From the NCBI GenBank assembly GCA_964036155.1, contig OZ038423.1:20785249-20849248 (forward strand): 64,000 nucleotides of DNA, read 5' to 3'. Position numbers and translations under genes: made by a program. This document shows positions 1 to 12,651 of the stretch, one piece after another. The first letter of the stretch is position 1. Every line of letters begins with the position of its first letter. The notes under the pieces are model-generated. The model saw only the letters and a list, made by a program, of their open reading frames with translations, ran no database searches and was not told the origin of the DNA. This DNA is from Diploscapter coronatus. Its lineage: Eukaryota > Nematoda > Chromadorea > Rhabditida > Rhabditidae.

Positions 1-302
1 AAATCGCCGTTTTAGTTTTATTATTTGATGAATTTTCAATAGGCGAGAGCTATGAAATTAAAAATTTTGATAGTGGGAGAGAGTATGAGCATGAAAATGA
101 GAAATGAGAAATGCAATGCATGCTAATTTAAAAAATTTTGTTTTAGTGCTGGAGTTGTTGTGATGTTGGTGTTAGTGTTGCTTTGGTTTGGTATTGTTTT
201 GTTTTGCACTTTTGCAAAGCAAAAGTCCTAGACGAAGGAGGCCGCGAAGCGGCCGACCGAAGTCTAGTTAGATTTTATTTTTTCGAAGTTTATAATTTGC
301 AG

Positions 303-2499
<2,197 letters not shown>

Positions 2500-3494
2500 G
2501 GCAAACCGCTTACCACTCGGGAGAAAGACCAGGTTTTGAAGGAAGAATGGTTTAAGTCGTGATATCAGTATTGTATAATTACTAAAATTGGTGAACTAAT
2601 CTTTTTCGAAAATTCTAAACAGCGAAATTTAAAATTTAGAATATTCAATTGAAGGATTGATTTTTCCGAAAAGTTGATTTCGAAATATCGAATTGAATTT
2701 TAGTATTTTTCATTGAATATCGTGATATCATAACTTTTCCAAATTCCAATCCCCATTTTCCTCTTTCAATTCGTTGCTTTTTGGTGACGTTTTCATGCAA
2801 ATTTGGTGTCTAAAATTGTTGGTATTTCAAGTTTTGTCATATTGTGGGTTCGAAGAGAGATGAAAATATGTGAAAATTAATTTAAACTTGTCAATTTTTA
2901 AAGGGCTATAAAACTTTGTAAATTACATCGTCTTTCTTTAGAATTCCCTTAAAATTATTATCCAAATTTTATCATTTGTCAAGGTACGTAAGGTTATACA
3001 TTTGTTGATGGTTCTTATCAGAAAGCGATCATTCAAATGCTCAAAAGTCACTTTTTATCCCCGGGTTTTGTTTACTTTTACCTCCAAAAATCTTTGCCAA
3101 CTTTTTCTTCACGCAAATTTTTCAGTGAAGTACTTATTCTTTCAAGGTTACGATAGAAAACGGTTCTTTTTTCAAATACCGTAATCTTGAAATAATTTGA
3201 CATTTTGATGCGTAGAATTTATGTATTTATTGGAATTTTCGCTCTTTTATACTGTAATATTCTTCATCTAACTTCTTTTTGATTTATTCTAAACTTTTAT
3301 GAATTTAAAAATTATTCTAATTTTCAAGTGAGCTATTCTAGGAGCACGATATCGTGATATATGCGAATCGAGGGTGTCTTTGGTAATACTTCATTATTTT
3401 TTCGGTGAAAACTTGGAGTACTCTAGAATATTTTTCGCTGACCTAAACTATCCATTTTCATTACTTCAAAAATTATCAGGATTATTCTAGAATG

Positions 3495-3593
3495 TTTTAT
3501 CGCGATTTGATCTTTTAGCTAAAATAAATACTAATTTTTGACTTTGTTAGTTTCTTTTTCGATGAAAAATTAAACAATGAGTAGTCATTATCT
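3495..3593 (+). repeat. Dispersed direct repeat, copy 1
   Basis: About 98 bp that recurs in the same orientation at 4559-4656 with scattered substitutions. Shared landmarks in order are a TTTGAT-TTTTA block, a CTAAyTTTTGACTT block, a TTAGTTTCTTyTTCGATGAAAAA-type block and GTAGTCATTATC. No terminal repeats or target duplication are visible. Confidence 0.65.
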
Positions 3594-4144
3594 ACTCTTT
3601 AGTAAAATCATGCGTGTGTTTGTCTGTCTCCAACGTTATTACTTGAAGTGGAGTAAAAAAGTATGATGATATATATATGGTTGGATGCAGAATTTTCCCG
3701 CGGTGTGCAACGTAACAAACTCGATCGATTTTGGTCTCAAAAATGATTTTCCTATATAAAGTCAGAAAAGAGATAGCATGTAACATGGAGAGCAAGCAAA
3801 AAGGAAAGTGAGAGGAGAGGATCCAGTGGATCATCGAATATGACAGGAGTCAAGACATGTTCCTGCGGAAGAGTGGGTGTGATTCCCGGCTTTCCGATGG
3901 CAAGAGTTAATATGAGAGGTGTGTGGGCAGTGTTCGGGTCCTGCCACCCTCAAAATTGTGTGAGATTCTTTTTGCAAAAAGAATTCACTTTCCTTCCAAA
4001 ATTCTATTTTTTCTCCAAATATTTTGTAAGGACTACACTTTTTGCAGTCATTCAAATCTTTCACCAGAAATGTAAAAATTCACAAGAATAAGATTTTTGC
4101 CTGAAATTAAAATTTGTAAATAAATTGTGGGGTAAATTTGGTAT

Positions 4145-4425
4145 GAAATCAGCCAAAATCTGCGTTGAATTTTCGAAGCAAAAGTTTACTTAAAATAGAA
4201 CGTTTTGATTTGAGCTAAAGTTATTTTAGAAAAGAAAGTAAATCTGAAATGGTTATTTTTGAGCAAATCTAAGTCTGAGCCGAAGCTATTTTAGAAAAAG
4301 TAGATTTGAGCTGAGTTGTTTCAAGAACATCAAAATCCGAGTTGAAATCATTTCAGAAAGAAACAAATTTAGAGATGAACTCAATTTTAGAAAATCACCA
4401 AAATCTGTGCTGAGACCACTTTAGA
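4145..4425 (+). repeat. Degenerate tandem array, unit roughly 55 bp
   Basis: The motif AAATCTGAGCTGAAG followed by a TTTTAGAAA-type block recurs about five times with heavy divergence (near 4150, 4210, 4270, 4330 and 4400). It does not keep an open frame in any register, so it is treated as a decayed minisatellite and not as a coding repeat. Confidence 0.5.
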
Positions 4426-4558
4426 AAGAAAAACATTTATCTTACTTCTTAGTTTTTAGTATTTTTGTTAGGTATGTCTGAGCTTAGATCTCGATATCTG
4501 AGCAAGGAAACCCACAGATGGTTCGAAAGGCAATCGTGACCCGTGTGCAACATATAGT

Positions 4559-4656
4559 TTTTATCATGATTTGATGTTTTAATTAGCATAAATGCTAACT
4601 TTTGACTTCACCGTTAGTTTCTTCTTCGATGAAAAATTGAATAGTGGGTAGTCATT
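4559..4656 (+). repeat. Dispersed direct repeat, copy 2
   Basis: Second copy of the repeat at 3495-3593, about 1.06 kb downstream and in the same orientation. The best conserved part is the 3' half, ending in GTAGTCATTATC. Probably an old duplication or remnant of a dispersed element. Confidence 0.65.
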
Positions 4657-5361
4657 ATCCGACATATCTTGGCCTTGAAAGGTGGTCTCCAAATAGTGGG
4701 AAATGAGAATGGCAATTCCAAATCCACAAATGGCAAAGGCTTAACAAAGAATAGATCTTATCATTAGGGCCGAGATGGAATTAGAGAGGTCCAATAGAAC
4801 CAGATAATTTCTATGGCTGAGATAAAATGAATAATGGACCGAAAGACCAATATTCATAATTTTATGCTAACTTTTAATTCACAATCCAAGTTTAAATTTA
4901 AATTCAAACTAAACAAATTGAAGGTCGAAGTCAAGATCGAAAATCCCAGACCAAATTCTAAGTCAAGTTCGAGTTCAAAATTCAAAATCAATTTCTTTGT
5001 AATAATATTTTCAATTGAACTCAAATTGAGATTCGGCCAGTCATTATATATTTTGTGCTAGTGTATTCAAATAGAAAACAATTTCCTAGCCTTATTCCTA
5101 CTAGGTTGGGGATCGGCTACCCTCAGTCCGTAATGGGACAGTCGACCTATCCCAGCTACACGGGACTAAATCTGATCATCATGATATAAGTTTATGAAGT
5201 TTAAACTTTAATCTTTTTCCCAATCCAGATTCCGTTCAATTCTATTGCATTCACACTGCTAGACAGACTACTATCATAAATATGAAGACAGTTTTAACCC
5301 AAAGGCTTCTTGAAAGTGGTCGTGACACATCTCCAAAAATCACCTGCATAATCAATGAAGA

Positions 5362-5580
5362 GGAAATAGTGCATGAAAAGGTATAGAAAATAGCGAGTGA
5401 GTGGCCCAAAGATCCACTTGTCAGATCAGATTCTTTATCCTTCTCATTCAGTTCCTAATTCTCGTCTTCCATGAATGATCATTCTTCTTCACTTATTTTT
5501 AGCTTCAATTTGTATATTTCCGATACGGAATTTCAACTTGATATTTCGCCTAAATAAGACTATATTCACTTCTAAATCAT
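5362..5580 (+). repeat. Long inverted repeat, left arm, flanking the kelch cluster
   Basis: This segment matches the reverse complement of about 13120-13345. Shared landmarks include TTTATCCTTCTCATTCAGTT, CTCGTCTTCCATGAATG, TAGCTTCAATTTGTA and TTTCCGATAC. The two arms bracket the kelch genes at 5671-12651. No transposase is encoded between them. Confidence 0.7.
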
Positions 5581-5670
5581 TAATTGCAGACTCCCTCATT
5601 CAATCAATACTCTTTTACTATTTCCACTTTGAAATAATACTATGGCGGTTGTTTAGGTCTCTTAACAAAT

Positions 5671-6929
5671 ATGTTAGCCAATTTGCCAGTCGAAATGATA
5701 TTGTTGATCTGCGAACATCCCGAATTCAAAGACCTGGGACAATTGGCCTGGACTAACAAGCGGATGATGCAAATAATCAAGAGATATCTGCCGATGGCAC
5801 TCGAGAGGAAAACTTTACTCAATCGTAGGAATATTTCTTGTATGAACAAAAATTAATTCTAGTATTAGTGCATTATGAAAACAACGACGTTGTTAGCAAA
5901 GGAAGAATTGGTCTGTTTGATTCGCATAATTATTCTGTTGAGCAGATTGCGACATTTACTACTAGTTCATGGCCATGGGAAGTTGCAACCACAAAAGATA
6001 AGGTAGATTAGTTTATTTGGAATTGCCAATTTTGTAAATTTTAGATTTTTTCGTTGAGTTCTGCTAGCAAATCATTTCAAATATATGACTTGGATACTCG
6101 ACAAATTTCAAGAGGTTGTATCAACAAATCCATGAATGATCGATTCAAGCAATTTTACAGGTCCAAATCCTCCTGAATGGCGTAATCATACATCTATGGC
6201 TTATTTCAAAGATAAATTGTATTATCTGAGTGGATACATTCCTCGAAGCGGAAGAACGACAGATCGAGTTGATGTAAGAAGATCGAATGAAAGTCCATGA
6301 AATAATCTATTCAGGTTTTAATAGATGGACAATGGCAAACAGGACCTGCTTTTCCTCTTCCAATTATGCTTGCTAAAACAATAACATGCGATGGAATTTT
6401 ATACGGTACCATTATAGCATATTCATTATTGTAATTATGGATATTCAGTTATTGATGGTCGTAGAAGTAGAAAGATATATCGATTATCAGACGACGAGCA
6501 GAAATGGGTTAAAATTGGAGAGATTCCAGAAGGACGAGGTTCTTTCGGGGTTGCATCGTTAAATGGAAAAATTTACATAACTGGAGGATTTGGGTAGTTA
6601 ATTTTGTATGATAAATAATGTATCATTATATATTTAGTCACTATTCTATATTAAAATCCTGTCTGTGTTTCGACCCCTCAGCTCCAGTTGACAGTCGAGT
6701 TTCTCGAATCGCTGATATGAATTATGGAAGATGGTATCATTCGCTCATTGCCGCTAACGGAAAATTGTATGCAATAGGAGGGTGAGCTGAGATTTTGCAT
6801 ATCTTTATACGAAATATTTGTTAACTTAGATTTCAAACATCTTCATGTAAGCAATGTTGTAATTCAATCGAGGAATACGATCCACAAACGAATGAATGGC
6901 GTGAAGTTGGAAGAATTAACATAAAATAA
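5671..6929 (+). CDS. F-box/kelch-repeat protein (kelch cluster gene 1)
   Basis: Predicted 318 aa from eight in-frame exons: 5671-5824, 5863-6002, 6045-6114, 6161-6273, 6315-6405, 6449-6593, 6638-6781, 6830-6929. Residues about 3-40 form an F-box (LPVEMILLICEHPEFKDLG, then a QLAWTNKR stretch), the module that binds SKP1 in SCF ubiquitin ligases. The rest is about five kelch-type blades of a beta-propeller, with hallmarks such as KLYYLSGY, KIYITGGFG and KLYAIGGF. By family, F-box/kelch proteins select substrates for ubiquitination; the target here is unknown. Codons are AT-rich, unlike the conserved genes downstream. It is the only cluster member with an F-box. The junction between F-box exon and propeller is a 38-nt phase-1 intron. 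Confidence 0.85.
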
Positions 6930-7262
6930 AGCTTGATTGTAATAATCTCAGATTTCATATAGACATTTTATTGAATAAAATGTGAAATAATTTAATTTGA
7001 ATGCATATGATACAGACAACTCTCGAAGACATTCATAAGTGATAAGGGGGAATTGCAACTGAAATAAATATTCTTTAAAGTATTTTATTTCAAAATAAAC
7101 CTAGGAAGCACCTTCGTCAGACGAAAAGAAACAATAGGGAATAGGTCGCGTACAAGCGAATTCATAGTTATAACTCGAGGATCCAGTTTCCCAACTGTTA
7201 TCCACTCAGCACAGCCAATTAGATGCGTGGATTATTACATTTTTTGAATTTCATAATTGCTT

Positions 7263-7612
7263 ACAATTTACAATATTCGGTTATTGACTGTTGGAATGGA
7301 GAGATATTTCGATTATCTGACAATAAACTAGAATGGATTGAAGTGGGGGAAATTGGAGGAACACGAAATGGTTTTGCTGTTGCATCACTAATTAGGAAAT
7401 TTACATAATTGAAGGACAGAAGAAGTAGATTTTGAAAAGCAATTATTATTATCTATAAAATATTTAGGTTTGTATCGTTGAAGTCTTGTCTGTGTTTCGA
7501 TCCCTCAGTTCCAATTGACAGTCGAATTTCTCTAATTGCTGATATGAATTGTGCAAGATATCAGCATTCGTTTGTTGCCGCGAACGGGAAATTGTATACA
7601 ATTAGAGGGTAT
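7263..7612 (+). pseudogene. Kelch pseudogene fragment
   Basis: Matches exons 6 and 7 of the neighbouring kelch genes only. The acceptor before the exon-6 copy reads CGG in place of CAG. The sequence around 7385-7410 carries an indel relative to the intact copies, and the usual GGxGG end of the blade is replaced by a stop. The exon-7 copy (about 7466-7612) keeps the PVDSR and NGKLY region. There is no 5' module and no last exon, so it appears to be a relic of a fourth kelch copy. Confidence 0.75.
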
Positions 7613-7772
7613 TGAATGATAGCTACGTCTAACATGATTGGCACTCTATTGATGAACAACTGAGCAGAAAGAGCTCAATCTCCGTTATGTAGATATCGAA
7701 ACCATTTTTATTTATTTTCCGATTCTTATCATTCATTTAGTTTATTACTCGATACACGCGAAGATAATCAAA

Positions 7773-9288
7773 ATGGCCAAGTCTAATAATCCTTCAAGCC
7801 CTGTAAGTTATAACGCAATTTTTCATTTGCTATCTTATATGCGTTTACAGAATATCGTTAAGCCTACTATCCATTCGCCTGAACTTATTCAATTAGTGGA
7901 TGCAGACAATCAACCTATGACAGAAACGAGGTGAGAATGCGGATGATATAACTGGGCATTCTGAAACATGAAATTGCATGGGGCAAACAATTTGACGCTC
8001 TAAATCCACGGAAAATATAAATAAATAAATAATCATTTACTACCTTTCAGGAAAAATCGTGAATATCCTTGGTTTAAAAAGCCTCTTTTTCTATTAGTTC
8101 TATTATGCACACTTCTTTTGATCGGTGTTGCTATTCTAGCTCTTCAAAGTCGGCAGGATAAAACTTTATTCCATCGTAGGAAAATATCTCTTGTATTCTC
8201 GAAAGTTAACTTTAGTATTTAGTATCTTATACAAACGACGAAATTTGGAAAGGAAGAATTTGTCTGCTTGATTCGAATGTTAATTCTGTTGAGCAGATTG
8301 CGAAATTCCATGGTTTTTATTGGCCATATGAAGTAGCAACTACACAGAATAAAGTAAATTCTTGTGCGTTATTTTGAATAATTTCTCAAATTTCAGATTT
8401 TTGGAATTAATGACGAAAATAAATCATTTGAAATATTTGACTTGAATACTCGACAAATTTCAGAAGGTCTTGTCAACAAAATCATGAATGGTCGATTCAA
8501 AGAATTTACAGGTCCAGATCCTCCTGAATGGCATAAAGATGCATCTGTGGCTTATTTTAAGGACAAATTGTATTATTTGGGTGGAAAGGATCCTGAAACA
8601 GGGAACTATACGAATCGAGTTGATGTAAGAAGATCGAATGAAAGTCCATGAAATGATTGATTCAGGTTTTAATGGATGGAGAATGGCAAACAGGACCTGC
8701 TTTTCCTCTTCGTTTTGCAAATTATTATGTTCGAACAACAACATGCAATGGAATTTTATACGGTCACATTATAGCATATTCATTCTTGTAATTAATGGAT
8801 ATTCAGTTATTGGTGGATGGAATAATGGCAAAATATATCGATTATCAGACGATGAACAGGAATGGGTTGAAATCGGAGAGATTCCAGAACAACGAATGGA
8901 TTTTGGAGTTGCATTGCTGAATGGAAAAATTTACATAACTGGAGGATGGAATTAGTTAATTTTGTGTGATAAACAATGTATATCATTATATATTTAGTGA
9001 TAATGGTGTATTAAAATCCTGTCTGTGTTTCGACCCCTCAGCCCCAGTTGACAGTCGAATTTCTCGAATGGCTGATATGAATTATGGGAGATATGATCAT
9101 TCACTCATTGCCGCTAACGGGAAATTGTATGCAATCGGAGGGTGAGCTGAGATTTTGCATATCTTTTACGGAATATTGGTTAATTTAGATTTCAAAAAGA
9201 TTCCTGGAAAAATTTTTGTAATTCATTAGATGAATACGATCCACAAACGAATAAATGGGGTGAAGTCGGAGAAGTTAACATAAAATAA
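7773..9288 (+). CDS. Membrane-anchored kelch-repeat protein (kelch cluster gene 2)
   Basis: Predicted 345 aa from ten in-frame exons: 7773-7802, 7851-7930, 8051-8175, 8223-8353, 8397-8466, 8512-8624, 8666-8762, 8807-8954, 8998-9141, 9189-9288. The first three exons encode a ~38-residue hydrophilic N-terminus, a basic/aromatic stop (KNREYPWFKK) and one hydrophobic helix (about residues 48-68, LFLLVLLCTLLLIGVAILAL). There is no signal peptide. This predicts a single-pass type II anchor with the propeller on the far side of the membrane. The five-blade kelch part is very close to gene 1. The donor of exon 8 has shifted relative to gene 1 (now TTA/gttaat), yet the frame is kept. The N-terminus is unrelated to the F-box of gene 1. 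Function unknown. Confidence 0.8.
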
Positions 9289-9777
9289 AGCTTGATTATA
9301 ATAATCTCAGATTTCATATAGAAATTTTGTTCAATAAAATGTTAAATAATAACTTAATTTCAATGCACATGATACAGACAACTCTCGAAGACATTCAATA
9401 AAGACGCTGAAAATTACAACTGAAATAAGTATTATTCAAGATATTTTTTAAAATTCAAATTCTTCCTCCTGGGCATGTTGTATTTAAATGTGAGATGACA
9501 TTTTAGATGACATTCGAAATTGAGCAGATTATTGCTCAACCAATAAAAATCCTTTCATGTTTATTTCTAATTCCTAGTCATTTGCCAAACTATTAATTTT
9601 ATGATAAGATTTTTCCCGCAAAACGTTCAACATTACTATTTTCTTATCAAGTTTCATTCAATGTAAAAGCTTGCTTTCTTGCTCCTAATGATTATTGATT
9701 TTTAAATTTGTTTGTGCATAAATGCAGGATTTATTTATTTCTTAAATCAGTACAAATTTCAACATTAAAGAATAAAA

Positions 9778-12651
9778 ATGGTATATATCGGTATCGATTT
9801 GGGAACGACATATTCATGTGTTTCTGTTGTCGAAAATGGAAAGCCTGTAATAATATTAAGCGATGATGGTATTTTACCCGAAAATTGAGTATGAAACGAA
9901 TAAGCCCTAGGGAAACACACAGTTCCTTCTGTTGTTGCCTATTGTGGCAATGAAATTGTGGTTGGCAATGCATCTTTAAACTGTGAATTTAACACTTCAG
10001 ATATCTTATATGGCAAGTTATGGACTTTTACATTTCAACATATTTTTTAAAGATTCGAAACGATTAATTGGACAGCATGATTTGACTGAACTATCGATTA
10101 ACGACTACATACATTTATGGCCTTTTACAGTTGAAAATAAAAATGTAATTTTCGAGCAAGTTTTTGTCTAAAAATTAGTTTTAGAACACTATTGGTTATA
10201 TTTTAAAGAAGAGCACATCAAACGGTCGTTTTTTGACTCCAGAAGAAGTTTCGGCGGAGATTTTAAAGAAGCTAAAGGCGTCAGCTGAAGTAAATTATAA
10301 AATAGTTCCATTTGAAATTAAATTATGAATTTCGAGAAATATTTGGATTCGCAAAAAGTCACTGGAGCAGTCATAACTATACCGGCCATATTTAATGCAA
10401 GTCAAATTGCTGCAACGAAGAAGGCCGCTGAGTTAGCTGGACTGGAATTGAAATATTTACTACAAGAACCCGCAGCCACCGCGATTGCATATAATAACTC
10501 CAAAAAAATCAAGAATTCAAAAATATTGATATTCGATTTTGGTGGAGGTTTATGAAAATAAAAGTACAAATTTGCAACTATTTATTTAGGAACACTTGAT
10601 ATTAGTATCGTTGACATAAGAAATGAGACATACATTATTCAATCTGCTTTTGGTGATGCATATTTAGGTAATTCTAATATTTGATCTTTCATGCAGAATG
10701 ATTTCTTCAGGAGGGCAAGATTTTGATTGTCGAATTTTGGACTATGCAATTAAATATAGCTTGAATAATTTGAAAATTGATGTAATTAAAAGACCAAAAT
10801 TGGTAAACAGATTACGATCGACATGCAAATTATGCAAAGAAGCCTTATCCTTTCTTGCAGAAACATACAATATCCATGTAAGTCAAGAGATAATTATGAT
10901 ATCATCCAAATGTATGGTAAATATATTTATATTATATTATTATCTGTATAAAATCTTACATTAAATAAATGAATAGACCCTTATGAAAATTTAGCTAGAC
11001 ATTAGTGACGAAAGAGAAATAAATATTGAATTAACAACAATCAAATTTAATGAATTATGCGCAGAATTTTTCGAAAGAACAATGAATCAAATAGACGAAA
11101 CATTGAAAAATTCAAACTTATCTGATGAAGATATTGATCATGTGGTTTGTAATAAACTTTTGCTATGATTTTACATATTTTTATTCATTCATTATTACTC
11201 TTTAGATTTTAGTTGGTGGATCATCTAGAATACCTGAAATACGGAAGAGATTAGGATTAAAATTCGGGAAATCGAAATTGAAAAATGACATAAATCCTGA
11301 CGAGGCTGTTGCATATGGAGCCGCTATTTTGGCTGATGCTATTGAAGTAAAAATTATTATACTACAAATATTTAACCAGAATATTCTAGAAGGAAAAGGA
11401 AATTCCATTGATTAATAGTACAATGAATGAATTAATCCAAAATATCAATAATTTGCAAGTTGGTGGAGACAATTCATTAAATAATTCGCATAAAATTTTG
11501 TTTTATGGTAAGAAATTATGTTGAAAGCTAAGTAAGAGACTTTGAAACGATTCCTAATAATTTAGTGTGGTATCAAAATAATAATAAAAGTGAAGGAAGA
11601 ATATGCTTGTTCAATTCATACACCTGCTCAGCGGAAGAGATTGCAAAACTCCACAATGATTACGAGCCATATCAAGTAGCAACTACACAAAATAAAGTAA
11701 ATTCTTATGTTCGTTGTTTTGAATAATTTCTCATATTTCAGATTTTTGGAATTAACGGCGGAAATAAATTACTTGATATAGAAAAAACATTTGAAATATA
11801 TGACTTGAATACTCGACAAATTTCAAAAGGTCTTATCAGAAAATCCATGAATGATCAATTCAAAGAATTTTGCAGGCCCAGATCCTCCTGAATGGCGTAA
11901 TGGTGCATCTGTCGTTTATTTCAAAGACAAATTGTATTATTTGAGTGGGTGGAAACCTAAAGCAAAGAAAGATACGAATCGAGTTGATGTAAGAAGATCG
12001 AATAAAAATCCATAAAATAATTAATTCAGGTTTTAATAGATGGAAAATGGCAAACAGGACCTGCCTTTCCTCTCCCAATTAGTCATGCTCAAGCAATAAT
12101 ATGCGATGGAATTTTATACGGTCACATTATAGCATATTCATTATTGTAATTATGGATATTCAGTTATTGATGGACTTAATAGTAATGAGATATGTAAGAT
12201 ATATAAGATATATCGATTATCAGACGATGAACGGGAATGGATTGAAATTGGAGAGATTCCAGAAAAACGAATTTATTCCGGAGTTGCATCGCTGAATGGA
12301 AAAATTTACATAACTGGAGGACGATAGTCGTTAATTTGATATGATAAACAATGTATCATATATTTAGTGGTGGTGTATCAGAATCCTGTCTGTGTTTCGA
12401 CCCCTCAGCTCCAGTTGACAGTCCATTTTCTCGAATCGCTGATATGAATTATGCAAGATATCGTCATTCGCTCATTGTCGCTAACGGGAAATTGTATGCA
12501 ATTGGAGGGTGAACTAAAGTTTATGCATATCTTTATACGAAATATTTGTTAATTTAGATTTCAAGAACGTTATATGGAAAATTTTTGTAACTCAATTGAG
12601 GAATATGATCTACAAACGAATGAATGGCGTGAAGTCGGAAGATTAACATAA
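9778..12651 (+). CDS. Hsp70 ATPase domain-kelch propeller fusion protein (kelch cluster gene 3)
   Basis: Seventeen exons join in frame to 691 aa: 9778-9868, 9911-10012, 10053-10144, 10185-10289, 10337-10547, 10590-10667, 10711-10877, 10995-11144, 11206-11346, 11390-11507, 11566-11696, 11742-11829, 11876-11988, 12030-12120, 12164-12326, 12368-12508, 12558-12651. Residues 1 to ~379 form a complete Hsp70 nucleotide-binding domain: [42 protein letters not shown] and NPDEA are all present, so the known ATPase residues (Asp, Lys, Glu, Asp) are kept. The hydrophobic interdomain linker and the substrate-binding domain are missing. A ~40-residue linker exon (11390-11507) leads into the same five-blade kelch domain as genes 1 and 2. 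Intron 10013-10052 needs a GC donor. Compared with gene 1, a 1-nt deletion near the stop shortens the tail. The fusion is inferred from splice phase; two adjacent genes remain a possibility until cDNA is seen. Confidence 0.75.

Larger units (their letters stand above)
2500..5670. other. Intergenic region with decayed repeats, no gene recognised
   Basis: AT-rich sequence between the ligase and the kelch cluster. Short open frames here (for example 3840-4091 and 4834-5061) show no family similarity, no splice support and low-complexity composition. It contains the repeats listed separately: a direct repeat pair, a degenerate tandem array and the left arm of a long inverted repeat. Around 4880-4990 there is a simple stretch rich in TTCAA/TTTAAA units. 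Confidence 0.6.

Noticed and set aside
4834..5061. Open frame rich in Lys, Phe and Ser
   Set aside because: Produced by a simple TTCAA/TTTAAA repeat; no splice context and no similarity.
8442..8955. Single-exon reading frames in kelch gene 2 as separate short genes
   Set aside because: They run through introns seen by comparison with genes 1 and 3; the spliced reading gives a full propeller.
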